Positions 1 through 9,102 of a DNA stretch of 61,831 bases are shown piece after piece (within the stretch, counting starts at the first letter, position 1; the number at the start of each line of letters is the position of its first letter). Below the pieces are notes generated by a model. That model saw only the letters and a program-made list of their open reading frames with translations, ran no database searches and had not been told where the DNA came from. The DNA comes from Candidatus Eisenbergiella stercoravium (GTDB taxonomy: Bacteria > Bacillota > Clostridia > Lachnospirales > Lachnospiraceae). The position numbers and the translations under genes were made by a program. Where the stretch lies: the NCBI GenBank assembly GCA_019113175.1, contig DXHY01000065.1, positions 1 through 61,831 on the forward strand. The letters run 5' to 3'.

Positions 1-56
1 TCTTTGAAAAGTACACTGCATATAGAACAGATTTCCGGAAACGGTTTTTACTCCTC

Positions 57-1019
57 TCAGTCAGAGGAAGTGACTTCACTTCCCGCGGCTGAAGGCTGCA
101 AAAGGTCCGGAGCGGCTGTATCAGGGCCGGGAAACCGGCTTTTCCGGTAATCAGAGGGCGATTCACCACAGAATTTCCGGAATACCCGGTTGAACTGGGA
201 AAAGCTGGTAAAACCGCAGTCGGCAGCGATTTCCGTGACTTTTTTCCGGCTGTTGATCAGCAGAAACTGACAGTTGCGGATGCGGACCAGATGGATGTAG
301 TGGGTAATCGTATAGCCGGTGATCCGTTTGAACTGGTGGGAGAGATAGTAAGGGCTCATCCAGGCTTCCTTAGCCAGATTATCCAGGGTCAGCTCTTCCA
401 TAAAGTGGGTGTGGATATAGTTGGAAACGGCATAGATCCGTTCGGAAACCGTATCCTCGACATGCTCCTTGCGGTAGATGTTTTTGCTGCTGAAAAGGTT
501 CAGACAGAAAAGAAACTGAGTGAAAATGCTGTGCAGGGCAAGCTCGTATGTCCCGGTCAGCTCCTGTGTTCCGACAAGGCGGGAAAGATCCACTATCTGG
601 TTGATCAGGCCGGTAAGAACTGCCTGCTGTTCGTCGGGAAAACGGTAAATCGGCAGGGGAGCATAAAAGGGGGCGAGAATTTCCTCATAGGATTCCGAAA
701 AGCCATATCCGTCCTTGCGGTACATAAAGGTGATGACGAGACGTTTTGACGGTTCTCCTTCCGGATAGCTGGTTTTGTGGAGCAGAGAGGGAGGAAGAAG
801 GACAAAGTCATTCGTCTGAATATGGTAGGGAATTCCCTTGATGAAATGAAGGGCGTTGGAACTCAGAAGAATGTGAATTTCATAGTAGGAATGAAAATGT
901 TCAAATTCCATATGTCTGGAATTTGAACGGGTATCAAAATCAAAAAAATAGAACAGTGTTTTGGAGATATCATTTACGATGATGAATCGTTTTTCTTCAT
1001 AATCGATCTGGTTTATCAT
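57..1019 (-). CDS. AraC-family transcriptional regulator, cupin sensor
   Basis: A 320-residue DNA-binding regulator. The N-terminal half has a cupin-like sensor pattern (FEHFHSYYEIHILL and a following LLPPSLLHK stretch). The last ~100 residues hold the two helix-turn-helix motifs of AraC proteins (LTLDNLAKEAWMSPYYLSHQF, then VTEIAADCGFTSFSQFNRVFRK). The open frame runs further upstream, but residues before MINQIDYEEKR read like non-coding sequence. The ATG at 1019 has an AG-rich region about 10 bases upstream, so I start there. It is divergent from the HAD gene at 1156, with an 18-bp palindrome and a direct repeat between them, so autoregulation plus control of the rightward sugar genes is likely (inference). 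AraC proteins of this type usually sense a sugar or sugar derivative. Confidence 0.9.
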   Translation of the reverse strand: MINQIDYEEKRFIIVNDISKTLFYFFDFDTRSNSRHMEFEHFHSYYEIHILLSSNALHFIKGIPYHIQTNDFVLLPPSLLHKTSYPEGEPSKRLVITFMYRKDGYGFSESYEEILAPFYAPLPIYRFPDEQQAVLTGLINQIVDLSRLVGTQELTGTYELALHSIFTQFLFCLNLFSSKNIYRKEHVEDTVSERIYAVSNYIHTHFMEELTLDNLAKEAWMSPYYLSHQFKRITGYTITHYIHLVRIRNCQFLLINSRKKVTEIAADCGFTSFSQFNRVFRKFCGESPSDYRKSRFPGPDTAAPDLLQPSAAGSEVTSSD

Positions 1020-1069
1020 CGGAATACCTGCTTTCTTCAGTATGGGGCCTGTCCGTAAGACATATCCTT

Positions 1070-1129
1070 TTTTCAGTATACTGAAAAGACGCAAAAAATG
1101 CAAACAGTTCATAAAAGTGCAAAAAATGC
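1070..1129. promoter_or_regulatory. Probable operator region of the divergent AraC/HAD promoters
   Basis: An 18-bp perfect palindrome (TTTTCAGTA/TACTGAAAA) spans 1070-1087. The 11-mer GCAAAAAATGC occurs twice, at 1091-1101 and 1119-1129, with a 28-bp period. Paired direct repeats are typical of AraC-family binding sites; the assignment to this regulator is inference. Confidence 0.5.
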
Positions 1130-1155
1130 GTGAAAACGCAGTTAGGAGTGACAGA

Positions 1156-1704
1156 ATGAAGGAACAGAAAAGAATCATTATTTTTACTGACAGCGGGGAT
1201 ACGATTATCGATGAGGCGACCCAGCAGTACCGGGAGGATGGTATCGTTACCTCAGCGGATTTCATTGAAGATGCGGGAGAGATCCTGAAGCAGATGGATG
1301 AAGCGGGCTATACCATCGCTCTTGTCGCGGACGGAGAGGAGGAATCCTTTCAGAATGTGTACCGGGAAAACGGACTGAAGAACTGCTTCGACGCATGGGT
1401 GGTGTCGGAAACTGTTGGAGAGCAGAAACCTGCGCAGATCATGTTTCAGACCGCAATGGATCAGCTCGGACTGACGGAGGCGGACAAACCCAGAATCGTC
1501 ATGATTGGAAACAACCTCAAAAAGGATGTCGCCGGAGCGAACCGTTTCGGACTGACCTCCATCTGGATGGACTGGTCTCCCCGCTATTTTCATGAGTTTG
1601 AGGAGGAGGACTGGAAGCCGGATTATACAGTAAAGCATCCTTCTGAACTGATCCCTTTGCTGGAACAGCTGGAGAAAAAGCTGGAGGAGGCCGGCACGAA
1701 CTGA
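1156..1704 (+). CDS. HAD-superfamily hydrolase
   Basis: A 182-residue haloacid-dehalogenase-like protein, probably a phosphatase of unknown substrate. Motif I near the N-terminus is FTDSGDTIID; the usual second aspartate (DxD) is replaced by glycine, as in the DxGDT subgroup. A motif III lysine follows in EQKPAQIMF, and motif IV reads MIGNNLKKDVAGANRFG, with Asn where many members have Asp. These substitutions make the catalytic mechanism uncertain. The start at 1156 follows TTAGGAG; the longer open frame upstream covers the divergent regulatory region and is unlikely to be translated. It leads a rightward series of sugar-processing genes. Confidence 0.8.
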   Translation: MKEQKRIIIFTDSGDTIIDEATQQYREDGIVTSADFIEDAGEILKQMDEAGYTIALVADGEEESFQNVYRENGLKNCFDAWVVSETVGEQKPAQIMFQTAMDQLGLTEADKPRIVMIGNNLKKDVAGANRFGLTSIWMDWSPRYFHEFEEEDWKPDYTVKHPSELIPLLEQLEKKLEEAGTN

Positions 1705-1718
1705 TTTCAGGTGACGGA

Positions 1719-1768
1719 AAATGGCCTCTGCCATTTATTTGGAAGAAATAAATGCCGCCGTCAGCGGC
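1719..1768. repeat. Three-hairpin chain before the GH105 gene
   Basis: Three back-to-back inverted repeats: 1719-1736 (AAATGGC/GCCATTT, 4-nt loop), 1732-1754 (CATTTATTT/AAATAAATG, 5-nt loop) and 1754-1768 (GCCGC/GCGGC). The first two share bases, so they exclude each other. The last ends six bases before the GGAGG of the next gene. Confidence 0.75.
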
Positions 1769-1783
1769 TGATTGGAGGTAGAG

Positions 1784-2881
1784 ATGGAAGAAGTGGTAAG
1801 GAAAAAACTGGATCTTCTGGTCGATGTGTTCGTACCGATTCTGTATGAGGACGATGAACAGTTCATGAAGAACATGAGAGAAAAGAAGCATATTTCCGAA
1901 GCGGAGCTTCAGAAGTACGCCCACTGGGAATGGACGCAGGGCGTTGGCCTGGTGGGTATCTGGAAACTGTTCTCCGGTACGGGAAAAAAGGAATATCTGG
2001 ATATTCTTATAAAATACTACGATAATCAGAAAAAAGTCGGATTCCCGCCTTCCAACGTAAATACCATGGCGCCCTATCTGGTGATGTCTTATCTGGCAGA
2101 GTATCTGAAGAGCGAGGAGTATATGGAACCCTGCCGAGAAGCGGCAGAATGGATCATGCACGAGATGCCGAGAACCGAAGAGGGCGGCATCCAGCATCAG
2201 ACCTCGGATGACTGGAATGAGGGAGAAATCTGGGATGATACCCTGTTCATGACAGTCCTGTTCCTGGCAAACATGGGGCGGATTCTTGACAGAAAGGATT
2301 ATCTGGAGGAGGCGCAGTACCAGTTCCTGCTGCACATGAAATATCTGCAGGATAAGCAGACGGGCTTCTGGTATCATGGATGGACATTCCTGGAGCGCAA
2401 TAACTTTGCCGGTGCCTTCTGGGGCAGAGGAAACTGCTGGATCACCATTGCTATTCCCGAGTTTCTGGATATGCTCAAATGTCCTGAACCGGTGGAACGG
2501 ATCCTGAAGGGAGCGCTGGAAAATCAGGTCAGAGCGCTGGCATCCTGTCAGGCGGAAAACGGCATGTGGCATACCCTGCTGGATGATCCGGATTCCTACG
2601 AGGAGGCGAGCGCAACCTGCGGCTTTGCCTACGGAATTCTCCGCGGCGTTCATGCGGGAATTCTGGACAAAAAGTGGGAGGAAACGGCAAAGAAGGCGCT
2701 TCCGGCCATCCTGTCCCTGATTTCAGATGATGGAGTGGTGGAGCAGGTATCCTACGGTACTCCGATGGGAAGAATTTCAAAGGATTTTTATAAGACGATC
2801 CCGATCCAGCCCATGCCCTACGGGCAGGCGCTTGCGATCCTGTTTTTGGTAGAATGCGGAATGAGAGGCAGCGATGAGTAA
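1784..2881 (+). CDS. GH88/GH105 unsaturated uronyl (rhamnogalacturonyl) hydrolase
   Basis: A 365-residue (alpha/alpha)6-barrel hydrolase resembling YteR. This family removes the 4,5-unsaturated uronic acid left on oligosaccharides by pectate or rhamnogalacturonan lyases. The motif EIWDDTLFMTVLFLANMGR carries the family's catalytic aspartate region; QTGFWYHGW and FWGRGNCWI match the substrate-binding face. There is no signal peptide, so it acts in the cytoplasm on imported oligosaccharides. The frame is open from a TTG at 1772, but GGAGG at 1774-1778 places the true ATG at 1784. Its stop overlaps the alpha-mannosidase gene by eight bases, indicating translational coupling. GH88 versus GH105 cannot be separated by eye. 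Confidence 0.85.
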   Translation: MEEVVRKKLDLLVDVFVPILYEDDEQFMKNMREKKHISEAELQKYAHWEWTQGVGLVGIWKLFSGTGKKEYLDILIKYYDNQKKVGFPPSNVNTMAPYLVMSYLAEYLKSEEYMEPCREAAEWIMHEMPRTEEGGIQHQTSDDWNEGEIWDDTLFMTVLFLANMGRILDRKDYLEEAQYQFLLHMKYLQDKQTGFWYHGWTFLERNNFAGAFWGRGNCWITIAIPEFLDMLKCPEPVERILKGALENQVRALASCQAENGMWHTLLDDPDSYEEASATCGFAYGILRGVHAGILDKKWEETAKKALPAILSLISDDGVVEQVSYGTPMGRISKDFYKTIPIQPMPYGQALAILFLVECGMRGSDE

Positions 2882-5800
2882 TCACAGAATATATCCCGGG
2901 AGACAGTGGAAGGACCGCTTTGCCATGTGGGCGGAGGAGTTTCCCAGACATTACAGAATCCCGGCGGAGGAACTGAAGGTCACAGGATTTTTTACGAAGG
3001 AAAGACTGACGCCGAAGCAGGCGATGGAACGGGCTGAGCGTGAGGCAGAGCCTGTTCCTGCCGGAACGGCCTGGGGAAACTACTGGGAGTATGGCTGGTT
3101 TTTTACGGAATGGACCGTCCCTGAGAAACTGGAGGGAAAACGTCTTGTATTTGTGCCGGGCTTCGGGGAAGAGATGCTTGTCTGGGTGAACGGAGAAGAA
3201 AGCGGCGCTGTGGATAAGAAGCATGCCTGTATTACGCTCACAAAGCAGGCTCAGGCTGGACAGAGCTTCCGGATTATGGCAGAATGCTATGCGGGCCACG
3301 GCCCCAGAATGGAGAGCGGCTGCTTCTGTCGGAAAGGGGAAAAGCCCTTTTCGGATGAAGACGGCCCGCAGCAGCTGACGACACCTTCCCGGGTGGAGAT
3401 ATGGCAGGAGGAAATTTTTCAGACGGCCATGGATTATCTGACCCTGTATTCCTTTCTGTCCCGTCTGCCGGAGGGCTCTCTTCGTGCCATGAAGGTGACG
3501 GAGGGATTGAAGAGGTTCACATATCTTACAGACTTCGAACTTCCAGAGGAGGAGCTTGCGGCTTCTCTTTCCAAAGCGGATGAGGTTTTAAAACCGCTTC
3601 TTGCCTGCACCAACGGCTCCACGGCACCGGAGTTCACCGTTTTCGGCCAGTCCCATCTGGATCTGGCCTGGCTCTGGACCCTGGAGGAAACCAGGCGCAA
3701 GGCGGCGAGAACCTACAGCAATCAGCTGGCGCTGATGGAGGAGTATCCGGACTATCAGTTTCTGCTGTGCGAACCGCCGGTCCTGGAATATCTTAAGGAA
3801 TCCTATCCGGCGCTCTGGGAGCGGGTTAAGGAAAAAGCGGCGGAAGGGAAGATGATTCCGGACGGAGCCTTCTATGTGGAGAGCGATACGAACATGCCCT
3901 GCGGAGAAAGCCTGGTAAGGCAGCTTCTCTATGGAAAGGAATGGTTCCAAAAGGAAATGGGTACCGACAGCCTTGTTGCATGGCTGCCGGACTGCTTCGG
4001 CTTTTCACCCGCTCTGCCGCAGATCCTGGCAAAGAGCAGAGTGCCTTATTTTGCCACTCAGAAACTGATCCGTCAGGATCCGGAATGTGAGCCATTCCCC
4101 TACAATGATTTCTGGTGGCAGGGAATAGATGGAACGAGGATACTCGCACATACCTATAAAGAAAATAATGCTCCCTTTTCCCCCGGAGACATGATCCGGC
4201 GCTGGGAGGATGACAGGGTGCAGGATGAAGGTATAGAGGGCATGATCTATTCCTACGGCTACGGGGACGGCGGCGGCGGCCCTACGAGGGAGCTGGTGGA
4301 GACGGCAGTGCGTTGCAGAGATCTGGAAGGCGCTCCCAGAGCGGTCTTTGAAGGACCGGCCTCCTACTTTGAAAAGCTGAAGAAGCGGGGCTGTGAAAAT
4401 GTTTTCACCGGCGAGCTTTATCTGGCCTGGCACAGGGGTACCTATACAGCCCAGGCAAAGACCAAGCTTGGTGTGCGCCGGGCGGAGTGCCTGCTGAAGG
4501 AGGCGGATTACTGGAACTGCCTGCTTGGCCTTACTGACAGAGCTGATGCCCTGAAGAGGGAAGAGACATTACGGGCGCTCTGGATGCGGCTGCTCTTGCA
4601 GGAATTCCACGATATTCTGCCCGGAACAGGAATTGCCCGTGTGCATGAGGAGGCGGAAAAGGAACTGGCCGCCGTCAGCAGAGAATGCGAAATCCTTCTG
4701 GAGGATATTTTTAACAGCCTGGAGGGGACGGCGGCAGTGAAATCAGAAAAGCCGTCCGGGCAGGGAAAAAGTGCCCTTCCGGAGGAGGCTCTGGCGGAGA
4801 AGGATCAGCAGCGTCTGCGGGACGGAGAGAATTTCCTTCTGAAAAGCACCCGCCTGAGCGTCTGCCTGAATCATGCGGGTCAGGTGGTCAGCCTGCGGGC
4901 CTTCCCGCGGAAGGAAGGAAAGCCCTCGGAAGAAGAGAGCTGGGAAGCCGCGGGAGAGCCCATGAATACCTTCCGGCTGTACCGGAATGTGAATTCCTAT
5001 TATGACGCCTGGGAGATCGGCAGAATGTACGAAAAGGAAGAAGAGCTTCTGGACACGGATGGCTGGAGCATGACGGAGGATGAGTTCGAAGGACGTCCCG
5101 CATGGCGGCTGGAGGGGAAAATTGTTGATTCCCCGCTGTCTCAGCTCATCTGTCTGAGTGAAGACGGATGCATGGTGGAATTCCATACCAGAATCGACTG
5201 GAAGGAACGGCACCGGATGCTGAAGGTGGATTTCCCTTCCTCCGTCCGCTCGGATCATGTGACCGGAGAGGTGGCGTTCGGCGCCTATGCCAGACCCACC
5301 ACCCGTTCCTGGCAGTGGGAGAAGGACCGCTACGAGGTCTGCGGCCATCGCTACAGCGTGCTTGAAGACGGCAGATACGGCATTGAACTGATCAATGACT
5401 GCAAATACGGCTACAGCGCGAAGGAGGACAGAATCAGCCTGACGCTGCTTCGTTCTCCTCTGATGCCGGATATGTATGCGGATCAGGGCATCCAGGAATT
5501 TTCCTACGCCTGCTTCCCCTACGAGGGTTCCTTCCGGGAGCAGGATGCGGCGGGCCGTGCGGAACACTTCAACCTGAATTCCCATATGAGCGCACAGCTT
5601 CGCGTAAGACGCAGACGGCTTGCAAAAGAGATTCCCTCCTTCAGGCTGACGGCCTGGCCGGAGGAAAAGGCGGCCTGTCATGTCCGGATGGAGGCGGTCA
5701 AACTTTCGGAGGATGGAACCGGGAAAACGGTGCTTCATCTGTATGAGGCCGCAGGTGTTCCCCAGCGGATACGCCTTAGGCTGCCGGAGGGAATGGAGAG

Positions 5801-5921
5801 TGCCTGTGCGAAGGAAACCAATCTCCTGGAAGAAGTGCAGCAGGAGCTTGTCGTAAAAGACGGCTCTCTGATAATGGAATTTGGGGCGTTTGAGATCAGA
5901 ACGGTAGTTTTTGATGTTTGA
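2874..5921 (+). CDS. GH38 alpha-mannosidase
   Basis: A 1015-residue glycoside hydrolase of family 38, a retaining, metal-dependent alpha-mannosidase. The zinc-binding signature GQSHLDLAWLW places His261 and Asp263 as ligands, and the nucleophile is expected at Asp373 in LPDCFGFSP. A second metal/substrate block, WHRGTYTAQAKTK, is followed by the helical domain and a large C-terminal beta domain. Length is normal for bacterial GH38. No signal peptide is present, so free mannosides or imported N-glycan fragments would be hydrolysed in the cytoplasm. It overlaps the GH105 gene (ATGAGTAA junction). The pairing of a mannosidase with a uronyl hydrolase suggests a mixed plant or host glycan diet (inference). 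Confidence 0.92.
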   Translation: MSNHRIYPGRQWKDRFAMWAEEFPRHYRIPAEELKVTGFFTKERLTPKQAMERAEREAEPVPAGTAWGNYWEYGWFFTEWTVPEKLEGKRLVFVPGFGEEMLVWVNGEESGAVDKKHACITLTKQAQAGQSFRIMAECYAGHGPRMESGCFCRKGEKPFSDEDGPQQLTTPSRVEIWQEEIFQTAMDYLTLYSFLSRLPEGSLRAMKVTEGLKRFTYLTDFELPEEELAASLSKADEVLKPLLACTNGSTAPEFTVFGQSHLDLAWLWTLEETRRKAARTYSNQLALMEEYPDYQFLLCEPPVLEYLKESYPALWERVKEKAAEGKMIPDGAFYVESDTNMPCGESLVRQLLYGKEWFQKEMGTDSLVAWLPDCFGFSPALPQILAKSRVPYFATQKLIRQDPECEPFPYNDFWWQGIDGTRILAHTYKENNAPFSPGDMIRRWEDDRVQDEGIEGMIYSYGYGDGGGGPTRELVETAVRCRDLEGAPRAVFEGPASYFEKLKKRGCENVFTGELYLAWHRGTYTAQAKTKLGVRRAECLLKEADYWNCLLGLTDRADALKREETLRALWMRLLLQEFHDILPGTGIARVHEEAEKELAAVSRECEILLEDIFNSLEGTAAVKSEKPSGQGKSALPEEALAEKDQQRLRDGENFLLKSTRLSVCLNHAGQVVSLRAFPRKEGKPSEEESWEAAGEPMNTFRLYRNVNSYYDAWEIGRMYEKEEELLDTDGWSMTEDEFEGRPAWRLEGKIVDSPLSQLICLSEDGCMVEFHTRIDWKERHRMLKVDFPSSVRSDHVTGEVAFGAYARPTTRSWQWEKDRYEVCGHRYSVLEDGRYGIELINDCKYGYSAKEDRISLTLLRSPLMPDMYADQGIQEFSYACFPYEGSFREQDAAGRAEHFNLNSHMSAQLRVRRRRLAKEIPSFRLTAWPEEKAACHVRMEAVKLSEDGTGKTVLHLYEAAGVPQRIRLRLPEGMESACAKETNLLEEVQQELVVKDGSLIMEFGAFEIRTVVFDV

Positions 5922-5928
5922 TTCAGAT

Positions 5929-6035
5929 GCCGCCTGAACGGCGGCGGAAAGTAGAGGCGGAAGTCGGCGGGGCCGACTTCCTGGAAGAATCCCTGTGGGA
6001 TTCTTCACCAAAATCAAATGCCGCCTGCCGGCGGC
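5929..6035. repeat. Four tandem hairpins before the iron ADH gene
   Basis: Inverted repeats at 5929-5945 (GCCGCC/GGCGGC), 5959-5981 (10-bp stem, GGG loop), 5984-6006 (10-bp stem, TGT loop) and 6020-6035 (GCCGCC/GGCGGC). The outer two are copies of each other, and each is followed by a GGAAA-n-AGAGG or GGAAA-n-GGGG ribosome-site-like tail. The inner two have unrelated stems. Confidence 0.85.
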
Positions 6036-6051
6036 GGAAATAGGGGTAGAT

Positions 6052-7206
6052 ATGGCGAATGGATTTATTATGCCCGGCAAGATCATCAGCGGAAGCGGCG
6101 CGCTGGATCAGGCGGGAGAACAGTTTCGGAAAATGGGCAGCCGCGCGCTGATCGTGACGGATCAGATGATGAGAAAGCTGGGAACCCTGGATAAGGTGAC
6201 GGCGGTTCTGGAAAAGAATGGCGTCTCCTACAGCGTGTTTGACGGCGTGAGCGGAGAACCCACGGATGTGATGGTAAATGAAGGGCTTCAGGCATATAAA
6301 AAGGACGGCTGTGATTTTCTGATCGCTCTGGGCGGCGGAAGCCCCATCGATTCCATGAAGGCGGTTGCGGCCCTGTCCGTAACAGATCAGGAGATCAGCG
6401 ATTTCTTCGGAAAGGAGATCGAAGGAAACCTTCCTCCCATGGCGGCGATTCCCACCACGGCCGGAACCGGTTCGGAGGCCACCCGCTTTACCATCATCAC
6501 GGATACGAAAAAAGATGTGAAGATGCTCCTGAGAGGGGACGTGTTGATGCCGGATCTTGCAATTGTGGACCCACAGTTTACGATCACCGCTCCTCCGAAG
6601 ACCACAGCGGCAACCGGTCTGGATGCGCTGACCCATGCGGTGGAATCCTATACCTCCGTCAAAGCGCAGCCTCTTACGGATGTGTTCGCCCTCTCCGCAG
6701 TGCAGAGAATCTTTAAGAACCTGCCTGTCGCCTTCCACGACGGAGGAAACGTGGCCGCAAGAGAAGAGATGTCCCTGGCTGCGCTGGAAGCGGGAATCGC
6801 GTTCAATAACGCTTCCGTAACCATCGTGCACGGCATGAGCCGTCCCATCGGCGCTCTGTTCCATGTGGCGCATGGTATTTCCAACGCCATGCTGTTAAAG
6901 GAGTGCCTGACTTTCGCGCTGGACGGCGCCTATGAGCGCTTTGCACGCCTGGGCGACGCGATCGGTGTTACGAAGGATGGACAGAGCGATCAGGAAAAGG
7001 CGGAGGCTTTCCTTGAGGCGGTAGTTAATATCTGTAAAGAGCTGGAAATCCCGACTCTTGCCGAGTATGGCATCGATAAGGAACAGTTCTTTGCCGTAAT
7101 GGACAAGATGGCGGATGATGCGCTGGCCAGCGGAAGTCCGGCCAACACCAGAAAACAGGTGACGAAGGAGGACATCCTTCAGATATATGCGGATTTGTGG
7201 AAATAA
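6052..7206 (+). CDS. Iron-containing (group III) alcohol dehydrogenase
   Basis: A 384-residue NAD(P)-dependent dehydrogenase. GGGSPID at residues 94-100 is the nucleotide-binding signature. Expected metal ligands are Asp191 and His195 (GLDALTHAVE), His260 (VHGMSRP) and His274 (FHVAHGIS), the FucO/DhaT pattern. The substrate cannot be read from sequence. Placed between glycoside hydrolases and the inositol operon, it might reduce an aldehyde product such as lactaldehyde or malonic semialdehyde (inference); no iolA-type dehydrogenase is seen nearby. The start at 6052 follows TAGGGGTAGAT; the open frame from 5995 runs through hairpin leader sequence. Confidence 0.9.
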   Translation: MANGFIMPGKIISGSGALDQAGEQFRKMGSRALIVTDQMMRKLGTLDKVTAVLEKNGVSYSVFDGVSGEPTDVMVNEGLQAYKKDGCDFLIALGGGSPIDSMKAVAALSVTDQEISDFFGKEIEGNLPPMAAIPTTAGTGSEATRFTIITDTKKDVKMLLRGDVLMPDLAIVDPQFTITAPPKTTAATGLDALTHAVESYTSVKAQPLTDVFALSAVQRIFKNLPVAFHDGGNVAAREEMSLAALEAGIAFNNASVTIVHGMSRPIGALFHVAHGISNAMLLKECLTFALDGAYERFARLGDAIGVTKDGQSDQEKAEAFLEAVVNICKELEIPTLAEYGIDKEQFFAVMDKMADDALASGSPANTRKQVTKEDILQIYADLWK

Positions 7207-7275
7207 TGGAACAATCAGGCGGACGGTCTGTCGGAGCGGGCGCTGTAAGACAGGAAAGTGAGTGAGAGTTTTTAG

Positions 7276-7974
7276 TTGGAAGGATTGTTGTGGGGCACCC
7301 TTCGCGGAACAGACAGTTCTGCTATCACGCTGAAGCTGGTTCTCTGTGTTATATGTGGAGGAATCATAGGACTGGAAAGAGGCGCGAAGGGTCAGGCAGC
7401 GGGCTTTCGGACGCATATTCTGGTATGTATGGGAGCCTGTGTTGCCATGATGACCGGCCAGTACATTTATGAATATTTTGATACAAATGCGGATCCTGCC
7501 AGGCTGGGGGCACAGGTAATCAGCGGCATCGGTTTTCTGGGAGCCGGTACGATCATCAGCACGCAGGCGAGCCGTGTGCGCGGACTGACAACAGCTGCAG
7601 GGCTCTGGGCGGCAGCCTGTATCGGGCTTGCCATTGGAATCGGTTTTTTTGAGGCTGCAATTGGAGCAACTGTGGTCGTTATGATGACGATTGTGGTTTT
7701 TCAGCGTGTGGATCACTTTTTCTATACCAGATCTCCGATCCTGCGGGTTTATCTGGAAATGGAAAGCATTGACCATGTAAAGGGACTGATCCGTACCATC
7801 CGTTCAAACGGGATGCGCGTTTCCGGCATGGAGCTGCAAAAGCCCAAAAGCGGGATGCAGAACGCGGTGGGAATCGCGCTGGTGGTGAAAAAAAACACCA
7901 GAAGAAATCCGGTGGACATGCTGGAGGTGATCAGCAGAGCAGAAGGCGTGACCTTTATAGAAGAAACGCTGTAG
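7276..7974 (+). CDS. MgtC/SapB-family membrane protein
   Basis: A 232-residue integral membrane protein. Strong MgtC-family blocks are GGIIGLERGAKGQAAGFRTH, LGAQVISGIGFLGAGTII and VRGLTTAAGLWAAACIGLA, with about four membrane segments in the first 150 residues and a soluble ACT-like C-terminal domain. Relatives are linked to magnesium stress or inhibition of ATP synthase, but many clostridial members are uncharacterised. The start is uncertain: TTG at 7276 has only a weak purine-rich upstream region, and the GGAAGG at 7278-7283 is too close to the next TTG codons. Co-orientation with the inositol genes may be coincidental. Confidence 0.85.
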   Translation: MEGLLWGTLRGTDSSAITLKLVLCVICGGIIGLERGAKGQAAGFRTHILVCMGACVAMMTGQYIYEYFDTNADPARLGAQVISGIGFLGAGTIISTQASRVRGLTTAAGLWAAACIGLAIGIGFFEAAIGATVVVMMTIVVFQRVDHFFYTRSPILRVYLEMESIDHVKGLIRTIRSNGMRVSGMELQKPKSGMQNAVGIALVVKKNTRRNPVDMLEVISRAEGVTFIEETL

Positions 7975-8010
7975 GCTGCGTTTCAGTCTGTACGCGTTTT
8001 ACAGAAAAAA

Positions 8011-8051
8011 CCGCGGAATGCGGAGAAACAGGAACGAACCCTTAAGTTCGT
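8011..8051. repeat. Two small hairpins in the iolC leader
   Basis: Inverted repeats at 8011-8023 (CCGC/GCGG) and 8034-8051 (ACGAAC/GTTCGT), followed by GAGGAGG and the iolC start. They follow the same hairpin-then-ribosome-site plan as other leaders here. Confidence 0.55.
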
Positions 8052-8070
8052 ATCAGAGGAGGAAGCGGAA

Positions 8071-9087
8071 GTGAAATATATCACATTTGATGAAACAAGA
8101 CCGATGGATCTGGTGCTGCTGGGAAGAATTGCGGTGGATTTTAATCCCGTGGACTATTTTCAGCCGCTGGAGGACTGCACCACTTTTAAAAAGTATGTGG
8201 GAGGCTCTCCTGCCAACATTGCGGTGGGTGTATCCAGGCATGGCTTGAAGGCCGGATTTTTTGCCCGTGTGTCCGATGATCAGTTCGGAGATTTCGTGAC
8301 GCACTTCTTTGAAAAGGAGGGCATCGACGTTTCCCGCGTGCGCCGCTGTGAGCATGGAGAAAAGATCGGGCTGACCTTCACGGAGATCCTTTCCCGCGAT
8401 GAGTCCAGCATTCTCATGTACCGTAACTGCATTGCGGACCTTCAGCTGTGCCCTGCGGATATCGATGAGGAATATATCCGCAACGCGAAGGCGATCCTGA
8501 TTTCCGGAACTGCCCTCGCGGCAAGCCCGTCCAGAGAGGCTGCCCTGAAGGCGGTCATGATCGCAAAGAGGGTGGGAACGAAGGTGATCTTTGATATTGA
8601 TTACCGCGCCTATAACTGGACATGTGACGATGAGATTTCCATCTACTACTCCATGGTGGCAAGGGATGCGGATATTATCATGGGATCCCGGGAGGAGTTC
8701 GATCTGACCGAGCGCCTGATCGAACCCGGAAGAGATGACTGGCAGACGGCCAGGGCATGGCATGCGTGCGGAGCAAAGATCATAATCATCAAGCACGGAA
8801 AGGAAGGATCCACCGCGTATACCAACGATGGAGAGAGCTATTCCATTAAGCCCTTCCCGGTCAATGCACTGAAGTCCTTCGGCGGCGGAGACGGCTATGG
8901 CTCAGGCTTCCTGTATGGGCTGTTTTCAGGATGGGATATGATCGACTGTCTGGAGTTCGGCAGCGCGGAGGCGGCCATGATGGTTGCGGCCCACTCCTGT
9001 TCTCAGGATCTTCCCGGAACGCAGCAGGTGAAGGATTTCATTAGGGAATGCAAGGATAAATACGGTGAAATGGTTGCCAGAAAGTGA
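8071..9087 (+). CDS. iolC: 5-dehydro-2-deoxygluconokinase
   Basis: A 338-residue PfkB-family sugar kinase that phosphorylates 2-deoxy-5-keto-D-gluconate in myo-inositol breakdown. It has the PfkB N-terminal GGSPANIAVG motif and the C-terminal GGGDGYGSGF motif with catalytic-base Asp274. Assignment to IolC rather than another PfkB kinase rests on the LGRIAVDFNPVDY start and on its position directly before iolD, iolE, iolG and iolB. It uses a GTG start at 8071 preceded by GAGGAGG at eight bases spacing. Only 15 bases separate it from iolD. The aldolase that would split its product (IolJ) is not in the window. Confidence 0.93.
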   Translation: MKYITFDETRPMDLVLLGRIAVDFNPVDYFQPLEDCTTFKKYVGGSPANIAVGVSRHGLKAGFFARVSDDQFGDFVTHFFEKEGIDVSRVRRCEHGEKIGLTFTEILSRDESSILMYRNCIADLQLCPADIDEEYIRNAKAILISGTALAASPSREAALKAVMIAKRVGTKVIFDIDYRAYNWTCDDEISIYYSMVARDADIIMGSREEFDLTERLIEPGRDDWQTARAWHACGAKIIIIKHGKEGSTAYTNDGESYSIKPFPVNALKSFGGGDGYGSGFLYGLFSGWDMIDCLEFGSAEAAMMVAAHSCSQDLPGTQQVKDFIRECKDKYGEMVARK

Positions 9088-9102
9088 GAAATTGGAGGCT
9101 GT

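Noticed and set aside
291-749. Rightward open frame of 152 codons
   Set aside because: It is the opposite-strand shadow of the AraC gene; there is no ribosome site and no recognisable protein.
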